64,000 nucleotides of DNA. It comes from Gnetum montanum (lineage: Eukaryota; Streptophyta; Gnetopsida; Gnetales; Gnetaceae). Below are positions 1 to 12,337 of the stretch, piece by piece. The notes under the pieces are model-generated. The model searched no databases and was not told the DNA's origin. It was given only the letters and a program-made list of their open reading frames with translations. Position 1 is the stretch's first letter. The number at the start of each line of letters is the position of its first letter. The stretch covers positions 14,971-78,970 of the forward strand of contig MNCI01017751.1 in NCBI GenBank assembly GCA_015680685.1, read 5' to 3'. Made by a program: the position numbers and the translations under genes.

Positions 1-1000
1 CTTTCCCATAATGTTCAATGGCTCATCATCTGCAAGATAAACCTTTCCAAAATTCCCAGCAACATAGTTATTAAATAGTTCTTTAGAAGGAGTAGAGTGA
101 AATGACGCACCTGAATCAAGAATCCAAGATTCAATACCATTGTCCACACAACAAACTAAGGCATCAAAAATTTATTTAGTAGTTGCATTCACTAAATCAT
201 CATGCTGATTTTTCTTTTCTTTCTTTGGTGTCATGCATTATTTTCTGAGGTGACCTTTCTAATCATAATTCCAACATGTGAAATTCTTGTGATCCTTAAA
301 TTGACTTCTTCCCTTGGACTTTAGTTTTCCATGGTCTTGATTCTATCCTCATTGAAGACTTCTACCTCTACCTTCATTACTCAAGACAGAATCTGAAGAT
401 TCACTTGACTCCCTTCTATGTATATCCTCACTGAGAATCAAATCTCAAACTCTAGACAACTTTAATTTTTGATCTCTTGATGAATTGCTCACTGCAGTCA
501 CCATTGTAGACCAACTATCAGGCAATGATGATAATAAGATCAATGCTTTGATCTCATCATCAAAGTCGACTTCCATAGAACTCAACTAACTCATGATCAC
601 ATTGAACTCATTGATGTGATTTGTAGTCGATGCACCTTTATACATCCTCAGATTGAATAATTGGTGCATCAGATATACCTTTTTCAAGGTAGATGGATTC
701 TCGTACATATCTGATAAGGCCTTCATCAAATCCTAAGTAATATTTTCATTGATAATATTAAATGTAATGTTCCGTGATAACATCAAATGAATCACCCCAA
801 GAGCCTGGCGATCTAATAATTTCCAACCTCTTTCCTCATATGATCTAGCTTCTTCCCTAATAACGGTTTGTGCAACTTTTACTAATACAGATAATCTTTG
901 ATCTGCATTTTCCAAAACCCAAAGTCTATCCCATCAAACTTGTCAATCTTGACTTTTCTGTCCTCAGATACCATTGCTCCCACTGATCCTCTGCAAACCT
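1..1000 (-). pseudogene. Ty1/copia gag-protease fragment
   Basis: This is the 5' coding end of a copia retrotransposon read right to left and cut by the window edge. Just inside the primer-binding site (about 960-915) the minus strand reads FDGIDFGFWKMQIKDYLY, the usual start of a copia gag. After a frameshift it continues at 733-860 with ERGWKLLDRQALGVIHLMLS, a UBN2-type gag segment. Between about 80 and 130 the protease motif SWILDSGASFHST is legible with its catalytic D-S-G. The zinc-knuckle stretch near 260-310 is degraded. Several stops and at least one frameshift rule out an active polyprotein. Family placement is firm from these motifs; the lineage within copia is not determined. Confidence 0.82.
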
Positions 1001-1002
1001 CA

Positions 1003-1013
1003 CTCTGATATCA
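1003..1013 (-). other. Primer-binding site of copia element
   Basis: The minus strand reads TGATATCAGAG, close to the initiator-tRNA-Met complement TGGTATCAGAG used by copia elements. It lies two bases from the LTR edge at 1,016, between LTR and gag, which fixes the element's orientation. Confidence 0.75.
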
Positions 1014-1015
1014 AT

Positions 1016-1425
1016 TGTTAGGAAACAAATCAAGTGAAAAAAAAAACAAGAATAGGAAAAACAAGCATACATAGAACACATAGAATTTATGTGGAAACCC
1101 CAAATTGGGATGAAAACCATAGGTAGAAGTAGAGAGTTTATTCATTAGATCAGAGATTGAGAGTGTACTATAAGGGAGTGATCCCCACAAAGGGTGATCC
1201 CCAAAAGGGGGAGTGTTAAGGATTTCTACATAAAGGAAGAGAAAAAAAAATCCCTTCAACTTCCAACCCTTCCACTTCTGTAACAATCAACCCTTCAACT
1301 TTTGTAACAACCAATCCTTCACTAACCCTTCAACTTCTATAACAACTGACCCTTCAATTTTTGGTACAATGTAATGACAGAAAATTAGAAATAGAATTTG
1401 AATTAGTCACCACATGACTCCAACA
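1016..1425 (-). mobile_element. 5' LTR of copia element
   Basis: A segment of about 410 bp with inverted termini: on the minus strand it starts TGTTGGAGTC and ends CCTAACA, followed at once by the primer-binding site. The other LTR is outside the window, so the outer edge at 1,425 rests on the TG/CA termini alone. It contains a degenerate CCCTTCAACTT repeat (1,255-1,370). Confidence 0.7.
1255..1370. repeat. Degenerate CCCTTCAACTT minisatellite in copia LTR
   Basis: Four to five imperfect units of CCCTTCAACTTNTGTAACAA-type sequence follow each other, 24 to 45 bp apart. They lie inside the copia LTR. Confidence 0.7.
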
Positions 1426-4400
1426 ACACCAAGTATCAAGACTCTAAATATCTATATCCGCAAACCTACATGACCATGTTAAAGTTAGTTTTCACTAAAA
1501 TAAAGTTAATTAAAAATTTCTACTTACTCTTAAACTTTAACATATCTCTATACAAAGATCTAAGAGCTTAATGAATTGGTCATTGCTTTGGAAGTTTGAA
1601 TCTCTAAGAGAAATGTGCTATTGGTGCTAAACTATTGATATTCTCTCCTCTTTCATAGCTTTTCTAAGCATTTTCCATAGACCAGGTTGTCCTTGAACAA
1701 CTCCACTATCTTTAACCTTTTCTCATAGGTTATTTATGTAATTCCATAGGAAATCCTAGAAGAATTTCCTCTAGAGCTCATAGAATAATCTTCTCTCCCA
1801 AACTATTCCAAATCACTACGTAAAAGTGGCTGATACAAACTGTCATGAATTCTATAGCCTCTATATGAGCCCATATTTTTTTGTTGCATTAATGAAGCAT
1901 CATCAAAGAGAGGCTTCTACTTGATGAGCCTTTGCTTCCTTTACTTGTTCTTTGAAATGATCCTTACATCTACTAGTAGGAAAAACATATGTTCAATCAC
2001 CAAGAGCTAAAGTATTGCAACATCCCTAAAAAAATAGAATAAGTTAGTCTTTGGTCATGTCGAAGATATAGTTTTTCATAATAAATTTTCTAATAATAAA
2101 TGAAGTTAAAACTAATGTCACTATGAGACTCTCTTAATGTTAGTTTTATAATGTTTTGATGTTAAATGTCAAAATTTCTTTATGATTCTTCTTTTTATTT
2201 TTTACATCTCTTTTGGTGCTTTGCATCAAGACTCATGTACAATTTCCTTAGAATTTTGACATAGTTTGTAGAAATCTAGTTTAGAATTGAACATCATAAA
2301 CATTAACATCTTACATTGGAAATCCTTGACTTCATACTTTCAACATAATATTGCATTCAGCACATTGAAAATACATTGATAACACTTTGCTTCTTTCTAA
2401 AAAAATGACATGAATTCTCTATTTCATGTTCTTTGTTTGTAAAAACCTCAAAATTATTATTTTCTTAAAAATTCATAAAAAATATTACAAATTACATCTT
2501 AGAAACATTATTACATGTCCATTACTACTTCCTAAACTAAAATCATTAACTAGATTTAGTTTTAGATTAGTTGAGGCTTTCAAATCTTTTTGCCTTAGCT
2601 CTGCTTGTGCACTATTCATCATAACAGTACTAGAAAATATTATTTCTATAAAATCTAGTTCATAAATTGGCTACAAACCATAGATAAACAATGTTTTTTT
2701 AATCTAGAACACACAAAACATAATATGTAAGCAAATGTATTTTAATTCTAGTCATAGATCTAAGAAAATTTCCTAAACCCTCAAAATTGAGGTAATGCTA
2801 TGAGGTTTTTGATCCCAATAACAAAATTAATTCTAAAGCTTAAATCTAAACTTTAAAATTTTTGTAGATTATCTACTTTTGCTAACATTAATCCTAGCAT
2901 TACACTAGCTAGCTAAAATCTACACATATTTCAAGAAATCAAAATCATTGTTATGGTAAACTAAAGGAATAGCGTACTATACAAAAAAGTCCTAACTAGG
3001 GTTCCTGTTACTTACATTTGAACCTAATGAGGGAGTATATAGGGTTGAGATAGTTCCCTACTATTTTTGGACCCACCTATAGATCCCTGCCTCCTATTTC
3101 TTTTACTTGTCATTGTTTCCTTGTCATGTACTACTTTTTTTGCTTTTGCCTTGTTTTCACATTAATTTCTTATCTAATCTAATGCAAATGAAATTTTCAT
3201 TCTAAATTCTTATTATTTATTACTTATTTGACCTGAGGAAATGATGTGTACTTTAGAAAAAAATTTTGACATGTCATGTATCTTTGACATTTTAAGTCAC
3301 TCCTTTTCTAAAACTCCTCTAGAACCTAGCTCCTTCAATTCTTATCCAAGTGAAGATAGTTGCCTACCCAATGAATCTACTTGAACCTTTAATATTGAGT
3401 TATCCCTCAAGTTAGATATTTTGGACCCTATATGATAGGGATCCTATCAATTTTAGACCAATGGGATATATCATACAAATCGTAGTGTGATTCGATCATA
3501 AGATTTAAAGATGATGTCAAGTGAATTTTCAAGAACACTTGTGTATATTGTTGCATTCAAGAAATATTGAAGATATTATGATACATATAATACACTTAAA
3601 ACCTATTTTTCCATACTGGGAAATAAAGAGAATATTTATAATTTCATATGTATTTTAGAATTATAAGTAAAATAATAATAATAAACACAAATGTATTGCA
3701 ATCCATCCTTGGAATAGAAAAAATGCTTATCTTGCAATCCTTCTTAGGAATAGGTACAATATCAGACATAAAATTTAATTAAAATAGCTACTAGTTACAA
3801 CCTCAATGGCCCAATTCCATGCCATATAGTTATGATTTCTTTGGATAAGAATGAATCATCATAGCTAGATCAACTAGAAATTAAATAAATAGTTTTAGTG
3901 TTTTTATGTTTAATCCATCAATGATGCAATATAGAATAATTATGAGATTTATTCATTACACAAGTAATGGACTCCACATTGACTAAATGGTTTTGAACTA
4001 TGTAAGAAAGGTAGTACTCTAACAAAGCCTAGACATATTTGTAAAAGTGAATACTCAAAATACAAACAAACTAGGAAAGAAACTCAACTTACCCAAGGGA
4101 GGAAGAGTTCTTCACATAATTTGGACACCAAAAGCTCAAATGAAATCAAAGTTATGCTTAATATATATGTAAGAGTTCATCCTAAGTATTTATAGTTTCT
4201 ATGAAGCAATGGAGGAGGTTAGTCAACTCCTAGGTGTCAACGGAGGTTCATCAACATAATCCTAGTCAAATAGATTACACTTTTGGTGCTTTGACAAAAA
4301 CGTAAGCAAGAAAGAGGTGCATTGATGTATGGTAGTCAACAAACCTTTCCCAAAATCAAAATTTATATAAAGGATCCTAGGTAAAAGGTGAAACTTAAGG

Positions 4401-4703
4401 GAACATGTTAGAAAGATCATAGGAAATCCAAAGGAAGTTAGAATAGTCCTAAGTAGCTTGAAATCATGCACACAATAGTAATGTATGACATAGAGGACTA
4501 GGGAACATCTTGGAAGACTAAGACCCTTGGTAGAACATGCTAAACTACAAACATAGAACATATGAAATACTTTCTAAATCTAGGACTTACGATAGACATA
4601 AAAAATGAAAATGGATGCATCATCATTTTCCCACAACTAAGTAAAAGTAGTCCCATATCTTTAATATCCAATACATGAAAATAGGGACTAGACACATAAC
4701 AAG
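1426..4703. other. Intergenic, no gene recognised
   Basis: AT-rich DNA with stops in all frames. I see no domain motif, LTR pair or RNA gene. Short open frames here (for example 2,426-2,665 +) are low-complexity and match no family I know. Confidence 0.6.
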
Positions 4704-6035
4704 TGAGGGTCATTGAACTTAGAGTGAAGGGATGAATAAGTTCCAAAAATTAAAAAATCTAACTAACCAAAGCACACACCAAATTTAACATGGTTCCCCA
4801 ACTTGGGTAGTTCATCCTTAGAGGGTAGTTCTCTAGCACACGTTTGGACTTTGTTGCTCTCAAAATGTGGTTTGAAGGGTATCACACCCTGTACAGCTCT
4901 AGGCTCTACTCTGAAGTGAGTCAATGTCATGAATTCACTCAACCCCACAAGGTTCTAACAATCTTATAATGTGGTTTCCAAGATCCCACAATCTTTACAA
5001 CTTGAGCTCCGCTCTGGAGTGTTGTGACACTACATCAACACTCAATCTTGTAGGATCCTAAAAAGCTCAAGGATGATGCCTTCTTGCAAGGATCACATCA
5101 ACCCCACAAGGCAACAAAAGAGAAATCAAAATTACAAGGAAAGGATGCAACTAAGTTTTCTAATCCTTGTACTTTGAGGTACAACATATTTTGACCACTT
5201 ACAATAGTACAAAAGATAGTAAAATGAGGTATGAGAACAATATAATGATGTATACAATGATTGCTTAATGTTGACACTTGATATTTCACAAAACTTACTC
5301 ATTTCCCAAGAGAATGAAGTCTTCTAATCACCTAGATGTTTCTAAAATCACTTCAAAATTCATGTAATGACTAGCTAATAGTTACTGGAGATGCCTTCTT
5401 TGAGATTGAGACATCTTTCTACATTAGACTTTCATTTGAGAGAGATGTATTCTCCATAAGGAAGATGTCTTTGAGGAGATGTCTTCTTTAGAGGACCTTC
5501 ACAAGGAAGATGTCTACTATTTCTAAGAAACTTCTTCTTCTAAGCAACCTTCAACTTGGCTAAGACATCTTCATCATTAGGGAAATGTCTTTTCTTGATA
5601 GTAGGCATATGCAATTTCTCCAAGATTTCTTCACTGATTCTTCTAATATTTAGTAAAGACGTCTACTGCTGTTGCGAGATATTTTCACTTGATGGGAAAC
5701 ATCTACTATTTCTTGGAGACATCTTCACTATAGTTGAGCTTTGAAGTTTTTGTTCCTTATCCATGTTCTTTGAACTCCTGCATGCTGTCTTGAGACCTTG
5801 TAACTCCAACGTTTTCATGTTTTTGTAGCTCTCTTTTTTGAGTCCTTTACTCTTGCTCCTAATTTTCTTATGAGGTCCTTGTCCATGCCTATTATGAAGT
5901 GCCTTTCCTAATCTTTCTCCTTGTTCAGTTGGTTAGGAAGTTCTTGTCCATAATCTTGTCCTATAAACACATCATAACATAAACATCCTTTGTTTTCCAA
6001 TTTTCTTAAGGTTTTGACATACCAAAAGTTCAACA
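4704..6035 (-). mobile_element. 3' LTR of Sirevirus-like copia element
   Basis: On the + strand this LTR begins TGAGGGTCATTGAAC and ends AAAAGTTCAACA, abutting a classic polypurine tract at 6,036. On the minus strand it therefore starts TGTTGAAC and ends CCTCA. Its first 400 bp match the right-hand copy from 9,050 (GAACTTAG, GTTCCCCAACTTGGGT, TTTGGACTTTGTT, GTACAGCTCTA). A length of about 1.3 kb fits Sirevirus LTRs. The part at 5,390-5,740 is an array of AGATGTCT-type motifs. Confidence 0.7.
5390..5740. repeat. AGATGTCT-rich degenerate array
   Basis: The motif GAGATGTCTTC or close variants (AGACATCT, GGAAGATGTCT, GAGATGCCTTC) recurs about every 15 to 40 bp. Similar arrays in the opposite orientation occur in the chromovirus LTRs at 57,830-58,130 and 63,530-63,820. 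Confidence 0.6.
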
Positions 6036-6052
6036 ATCTCCCCCTTTTTGGT
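6036..6052 (-). other. Polypurine tract of Sirevirus-like element
   Basis: The minus strand reads CCAAAAAGGGGGAGAT directly before the 3' LTR start TGTTG. This is the standard copia second-strand primer arrangement. Confidence 0.75.
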
Positions 6053-6120
6053 AATGTCCAAAACTTAAGAAAATGGGTGAGTATAATCACAAAATCATAA
6101 AATATAGCAATATAGGTACT

Positions 6121-7120
6121 CAACACTTCTCCCTCTTTTTTGACATGAACAAAAAGGAAGAAAATGAAATAATAGTCATGGTGATTACTAAGATAGATAA
6201 ATTCTAATGATAGTCATGGTGATTACTAAGATAATGGCTCTAAGTTTCAAGGTATATCGTAGAAAGCGGATGAAATCTAAAAAAGAGACTGCAAAGAGAA
6301 AAACTTATCTTTATAACAAAAACATCATAAAAACTCTTCCCCTTTGTGGATAGCACCCAAAAGAAGGGGATCATGAAAAGGATCAATCCAAACAATAGCA
6401 AAATTATTTCATGAGATAAAAATCAAGTGACAATCCCATAGAGATACACATCTCTTAGCATTATTTTCATAGGGTTGATGATGTCAAATCAAATAAGAGC
6501 TGCCCCTTATCAAAGTCCAAATTTTGAGCATTTGAGATTATGTAACCTATCTTTTTTTTTGAACCAATAAACCAATATCTCATGATTCTATAATCATCTA
6601 GTATTCTAACCCTTTTGAAGCATCAACAAAATGATAAGGCATAAAAATTCATAGCAAGTAAAACATGCATATTCAACTTTTAAGGCAAAGATCAAACACG
6701 GCCAATCATCTTTAAAAAATTCATAAACTAATATATGAAAATCAGGTTGAAAATAAAAATAGCATATATATATATATATATATATATCATCTCTTATCAA
6801 AATAAATCATGAACATTTGTTGTAGTACTTCTTAATTCATATTTACAATAAGGGCCTTAGGTACTTAAGAGGATATATTTTCAACATACAAAAGGTTAGA
6901 GATGTAAATAGAGCTCATAAGTAAGTTTATATAACATATAAAGTTCAAGAACTTTTATCAATAAAGTTCATATTTAGATAAGGATTTAATAAATGTCCTC
7001 TTTTACAACATTAATATATGAATATGCTCTTTCTTGCCCATTTTTAGTTGAGGGTGAAGGAGTGGAAAGTCTTGTTGCTTGAGTATCTTTTGGTAAGAAT
7101 CTCAAATGACTTCCCCCTAT
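6121..7120 (-). other. Additional polypurine-tract-like motifs
   Basis: Beyond the main tract, further purine blocks occur on the minus strand: AAAAAAGAGGGAGAAG followed by TGTTG (6,121-6,141), ACAAAGGGGAAGAG (6,334-6,347), ATAAGGGGCAG (about 6,500) and ATAGGGGGAAG (about 7,110). Multiple polypurine tracts near the 3' LTR are a known hallmark of Sireviruses; their use here is inference. Confidence 0.5.
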
Positions 7121-8548
7121 ATTGATGGCCTCTTGGATAATAATCGATGAATAGGTATAGAATCTCCTTGCATATGTGCAAATTCTAGTTCTTTTTGAGC
7201 CCTTTTTATTCTCCTTTTATTTTCATCATTCTCCTTTTATTTTCAAAGAACTACTCTTGCAATTCAACATTAAGATCAACTATGGAGACTAGGGTCTCCA
7301 ATTAATAGTAATTGATAATGATTCCTTTTGCAATGATTCTTATCTTAGATGATTCATGAATTTCATCAAAGGTACTAATTCAAACTCTTCAATTATCATA
7401 CAAGAAAAATCTTCCAAAAGAAATTTGACTTTATGATTTGAGAACAAACCCATGTCTCAAGGAAAAAATCTTGTCAGTTCATGAATTTTATGCAAGGATT
7501 TTAGACCACTTGAAACTAATATATTAAAAGATGATTTTTCAATAAAAACTTTTAAATGTTTACAAGTACCACAAACTTTCATTCAATTATAAGATTAATC
7601 ACATTGTGCTCATACATTCACAAAAGATTCCATAATCAAATATTCTAACATACCAAATACCTTCTCTTGTAAGTGCTTATCTTCACATTTGTAAAATATT
7701 GAAGCTAACATTCCATAGCTTGAAATGAAGTAAGTGCACATCAACATAATTTAGCCTTTCAAGGAAAATAAAAAGTTAGATTGACTCACCTTACTTGTAA
7801 TTGAGAATTAAGGTGCCTAGAGTGCTAGCAAATGATAATCCTCTTTCAAGGTTTTTCTTCTTGCATAGACTTCTTCAATTTTTAAGGCTTGGCTCCCTTT
7901 CATAGATTGGCTAGATAGTATCTTCTCATTCTCAGATTCCTTCCTCTTAATTCTTCAAGCTTTTCTAACTCCCTCATTATTTTGAGTTGTTCAATATTTC
8001 TTGACTCCGATCTAATTTGTTTTCCTATCCTTTTTACCCTATGAAAAATTCTTTCTATGCATATTCAAATAAGACCAAGGAGTCCTATGATATGACCAAG
8101 TGCTCATGTGATAATATTTTAAATTGCACTCCCATTTTATGCCCAAATTTATTACAATAATAACATCTAGTCTTGCTATTGTAGTAAGAGTGACTAGAAC
8201 GATCAAACATTCAAGGTGCTTTGGTTGGATTGAAATTACTTTTGATTAGGATGTAGTGCCTATTTTTACTTCAACCTTTGGAGAGTCCTTTTTTTGGGAT
8301 GAAGTTTTTGTAGATTCTCTCTCTTGAGAATAACCTCCTAGTCCACTTTTATCTTGTGGACTTCTTCCTTGTTCAAGAACCATCCAAAGGGATTCCTTTT
8401 CTTTGACCAACCTTTCATTCACTAGTTTGACATCTGCAATTTCTTCCTTAGCTTGCTAAAAAGACAAGGTTTTTTTTTCATTCCCAACCATTAGGTCTAA
8501 TATTTCTTATGTAATATTAGAAATGATTATATTCAATAAATAAATTTC
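6142..8548 (-). mobile_element. Decayed internal region of Sirevirus-like element
   Basis: About 2.4 kb between the polypurine tract and the gag remnant. No integrase, reverse transcriptase or RNase H motif is visible in any frame, so pol has been deleted or was never present in this copy. It includes a (TA)n run at 6,764-6,787. Confidence 0.5.
6764..6787. repeat. (TA)n microsatellite
   Basis: Uninterrupted alternating TA run within the Sirevirus-like internal region. Confidence 0.9.
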
Positions 8549-8992
8549 TTAGTCCTTTGTTTTAACCTGCTTATTGAACCTTGTGCAAAGATTTTGAAAA
8601 GAGAAAAGTTCATTGTACAACAAATCAAACCTCTCTTCTTCATTAAGTTCGTCATTTGAGGTGTCAGCATCATCATCTATGTGAGCCATACAAATGAGAT
8701 GTGAATCTTTTATATCGACCTCCACCTCTTCTTCAACTTGCTCATCATCATCCCAACTAGTGTAGAAGTTGGTATTTTTCTTTTCCATATACGTTCTCTC
8801 TTTTTGTTGCACCTTGCCATTGCTAGGAAATTTGAAGGCTACATGGCCTCTTCCTCCATAAGCCCAACATTCTATTGAAAAAGCATCAAAATTAGAATTA
8901 TAAATATGCTTATCTATATCCTTAGCTTTATTATCTAAAATGCCATTGATCCCATTGAACATTAGTAACTTGATGTATGATCCTCCTTCCAT
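8549..8992 (-). pseudogene. Copia gag with zinc knuckle (Sirevirus-like)
   Basis: An open frame of 147 codons whose start (MEGGSYIKLLMFNGIN) matches the opening of copia gag proteins, normally M-G-G followed by a P-x-F-D-G/N motif. At residues 43-56 it reads CWAYGGRGHVAFKFPSN, a zinc knuckle (C-x2-C-x4-H-x4-C) in which the second and last cysteines are lost (now Y and F). The usual 150 to 200 residues between the gag start and the knuckle are missing, so the frame spans an internal deletion. An acidic tail (DDDEQVEEEVEVDIKD) follows. The start lies about 40 bp from the primer-binding site. It is a gag remnant, not a host gene. Confidence 0.72.
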
Positions 8993-9034
8993 TGTTCACT
9001 CCTCAATTGTTACACTCAAAATTTCAAGTGCTAG

Positions 9035-9048
9035 GCTCTAATACCACT
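9035..9048 (-). other. Primer-binding site of Sirevirus-like element
   Basis: The minus strand reads GTGGTATTAGAGCC, one base from the initiator-tRNA-Met complement TGGTATCAGAGCC. It sits between the 5' LTR (from 9,050) and the gag start. Confidence 0.75.
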
Positions 9049-9049
9049 T

Positions 9050-9970
9050 GAGGATCGTTGAACTTAGAAGGTGGATGAATAAGTTCTCTAAGTTAAATAA
9101 TTAACCAACCAAATTACACACAAAATTTAACAACGTTCCCCAACTTGGGTGTCACATCCCCATTCCCAAATGATGCTAATGCATAATGAAGATGGTGCTT
9201 CTTCATAATAAGTATTATTGTTATTGTAACAAGACCCCAAAGTGTAGTTGTGATTAAGACTAGAAAGGGTGCACTGTAATAGAAGATGTATCTCTTGAGG
9301 TAACCTTTTGGGATTTGAACTAAGGAATTTATATTGACTCTTAGAGGTTTTGCTAGGCATGGAGTGGTGAAGCTAGTGTAGGCAAGTCATAGCATCTAGG
9401 TGAAGCGGGATAGGAAGTGGACTCACCATTCCTTCTAGTCAATTATAGGCCTAACTATGGTGAAAATGCTAGATTACCTCTAATGGATAGATGCCAAAGG
9501 AAGAAAACCCCAAGGAACACTCTCAGAGCATGATTCAAATACAGTATTCTATATCAATAAAGAATTCTTTTCTTTCTTTTTCTACACTTTATTTGTTATT
9601 TTCTTACATATATTTCACATTTGGTATATTGCCTTCTTATGCATAATGTCTAATATAACATGTATTTGATGTTTACCATGACATCTAGGAATGGGATGTC
9701 ACATTGGGTAGTCCATACTCAGAGGGTAGTTTGCTAGCATACCTTTGGACTTTGTTACTTTCAAAATGTAGTTTGAAGGGTACCACACTCTATACAGCTC
9801 TAAGCTTTACTTTAGAGTGATTCAACATCATGAATCCACTCAACCCCAAAAGGTCTTGACAAGCTTAGAATGTGGTTTCTAGGATCCCACAACCTTTACA
9901 ACTTGTCCTCCACTTCGGAGTGTTGTGGTGCTACATTGACACTCAATCCTATAGGATCCCCAAGGAATTA
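9050..9970 (-). mobile_element. 5' LTR of Sirevirus-like element, split
   Basis: This is the partner of the LTR at 4,704. Matching sequence runs 9,050-9,149, is broken by a solo LTR, and resumes at 9,704 through about 9,960 (TTGGGTAGTCC, GTACAGCTCTAAGC, GGATCCCACAA, CAATCCTATAGGATCC). Beyond about 9,970 similarity to the left LTR fades, so its outer end is truncated or too diverged to place. Confidence 0.72.
9150..9703 (+). mobile_element. Solo gypsy-type LTR with TSD TTGGG
   Basis: A 554-bp insertion in the Sirevirus-like LTR. It begins TGTCACATCCC and ends GGGATGTCACA, and is bounded by TTGGG at 9,145-9,149 and 9,704-9,708. The empty site can be read in the partner LTR as CAACTTGGGTAGTTC. 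A related LTR pair borders the element at 10,830-12,907. The orientation is drawn to match that element. Confidence 0.88.
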
Positions 9971-10829
9971 TACTATCATTAGAGAAAATGGCCATAGGAA
10001 CAGTAATAAATATAACCCTTAAGGGCATAAGAGAAACATAATCAAAACTATGGAAACAAGGCATGTATGGGTACATAGAAATAATATAGAAATAGTTTCA
10101 ATAACCATCAAAATTGTAAATACATACCCAAATTAGTGCCTCTTCCTCAAAACTGAGTTACAAGACACCTAGCGTGAACCACATGAATAATGCAAATAAA
10201 TAAGAAGAACAAATGCTCATAAAAATGCTAAGAATCCAACCAAGGATCAAACTAAAAAAGAAGCCAAAAGGATATGAAATTTAAAACCTTATCTTAGATG
10301 ACATTCAAAATTATGGAATTTAAATCATAATGTTAAATTTTCTTATCTCCATTATTCAAGGGCTAGGAAATATGGGTTGAAAAAAAATGAAAAATAAGCA
10401 AGATGCCCCCAAAGTTAAACAAACATGCACAATTAAGGTAAGCTAAAAAGAGTTTATCATGATTAAATCTTTTAAGCTCATAGAGTTGACAAAAATACAA
10501 TTAGAAGACTAATTAAGTGCTTTATGCCATGAAATTGCTACCATCATTGGGAGACAAGCTCAAGCTCACTTACTTACAATGCTAAGCTAGCAAGTATTCA
10601 CAAGTGGATTCTTCCCATAACAAGCATCTACCTTTCTTTCCCTTTTGAAAAATTTTGGTAGGACATCCATGGATTCCCAAAAACTAGTGAGTCATCAGCA
10701 TTAAACATGAGTCTAATCCCTTGGATGGCCAAATATCATCTTTTTCTTTACCTGATCAACTTTCTACCATATACAACAATGAACAAGAATGAAATGGAAG
10801 AGATGAAGAATAAGATGAATAAGAGAGAG
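9971..10829. other. Intergenic, possible diverged LTR remainder
   Basis: AT-rich, no reading frame of note. By position it should hold the outer half of the Sirevirus-like 5' LTR, but I could not align it by eye. Confidence 0.4.
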
Positions 10830-11324
10830 TGTCATGTCCCCATTCCCAAATGATGTTCATGCATAACAAAGATGGTGCCTCTTCATAATAAGTATTATTG
10901 TTATCTTAACAAGACCCGAAAGGGCAGTTGTAATTGAGACCCAAAAGGGCACATTGTAATAATGGACATGTCTCTTGAGGTAACCTTTGGGGGTTTGACC
11001 TAAGGAATTTATACCTAGGCTTAGAGGTTATGCTAGAAATGGGGTGGCAAAGCCGGTACAAGCAAGTCACAGGAGCCAAATGAAGCATGGTTATCTAGAT
11101 CATGCTCTGAGAATGTTCCTTGGGATTTTCTTCCTTTGGCATCTATCCCTTAGAGGCAATCCAGCATTGCCACCATGGTTAGGCCTATTACTTGGATAGA
11201 AAAATCAAGATTTCAAAAAAATCACATAGCCTTGGAATTAATTCTAAAAGTCCATCTATCAAGAAGATGTGTATGCATGATGAACATACATTTAATTACC
11301 AAACCAACATGTTGAAATGTCATA

Positions 11325-11615
11325 TTGTGTCAAGGAGGACACTTTATTAAGAAAATAGAAGACAATTTTAAAAATAAGTTATTCCTAAGCTATATCAATC
11401 TAGTTCCATTTATTCTTTGTGGAGACTTTAATGCAAAAGTTGGAGGTAGTGACTATCCATTCTTAAAATATGGATGTGTAAAAGGATCCTTGGAAAATGA
11501 GCCTGATTTGAAGAAGATGTTTCCATCAATTCAACATGCAATTCCATTGGCCAGTGCATATTTTGCTTACTTCGAATCTTCAATAGATAAATCAGATTCT
11601 AGAATTCAAGAATAG
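11325..11615 (+). pseudogene. Unidentified ORF with GDFNA motif
   Basis: A 96-codon frame inside the short LTR element. Residues 31-38 read LCGDFNAK, which resembles the GDFN motif of apurinic-type endonucleases of LINE elements. The surrounding residues do not otherwise read as an endonuclease to me, and no neighbouring LINE motif is seen. It could be a captured LINE fragment or chance; I do not assign a function. Confidence 0.25.
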
Positions 11616-12337
11616 ATGATGTTGATGGATAGTGCTCATCAAGAACCATAGCTCACCAATTACTTTGCAATGATTAATGAGAATGAATCAAAAACATTAT
11701 TTATTGAGACCTTAGATTATATTTGGTATGATGTTTGATTCTTCCAAGTTACCAAGTTACTAGAGTTAATTTCTAAAAAAAGAAGTTAAGAAGAATCAAG
11801 ATCAAGCTTTGCCATCTTGAACAAGACCATTCGATCATATACCACTTATGAAAGAATTACAATTATTCCCATTAGTTCATAAGGTTGATCAAGATCAGGA
11901 AGTATATCACCCTTACTTTTATTTATATTCTTATTATTTTCTTCATTATTTAATTTGTATTTTAATTAGAAAAGTAAAACATATAAGATAATGAAAGTTG
12001 GGAATAAAGGATTTGCCCTACCTTCATTGAGTAACGATATAGGAGTTGCACTTTATGTGACCTTGGTTAGGACTAGTGATTGGCAGTTGGTAGATCTTTA
12101 ATTCACCTATTGTTGTTATCTTAGGAAATGAGGTAAATATTAATAAAATAATATTTGAATTTTCATATAATTTTTCTCACATATATTTTGTTTGCAGAAT
12201 AAGTAAGAAATAACTTTAATTCCTAATGAGAAATCAAATTATTGGAGCATGGGATCATGAAAGATGCATTGGAGTTGGAAAAAGATAATGAATATGAACT
12301 TGTTCAAGGATGAACGAAACCTAAGGAGGGTAGATTG

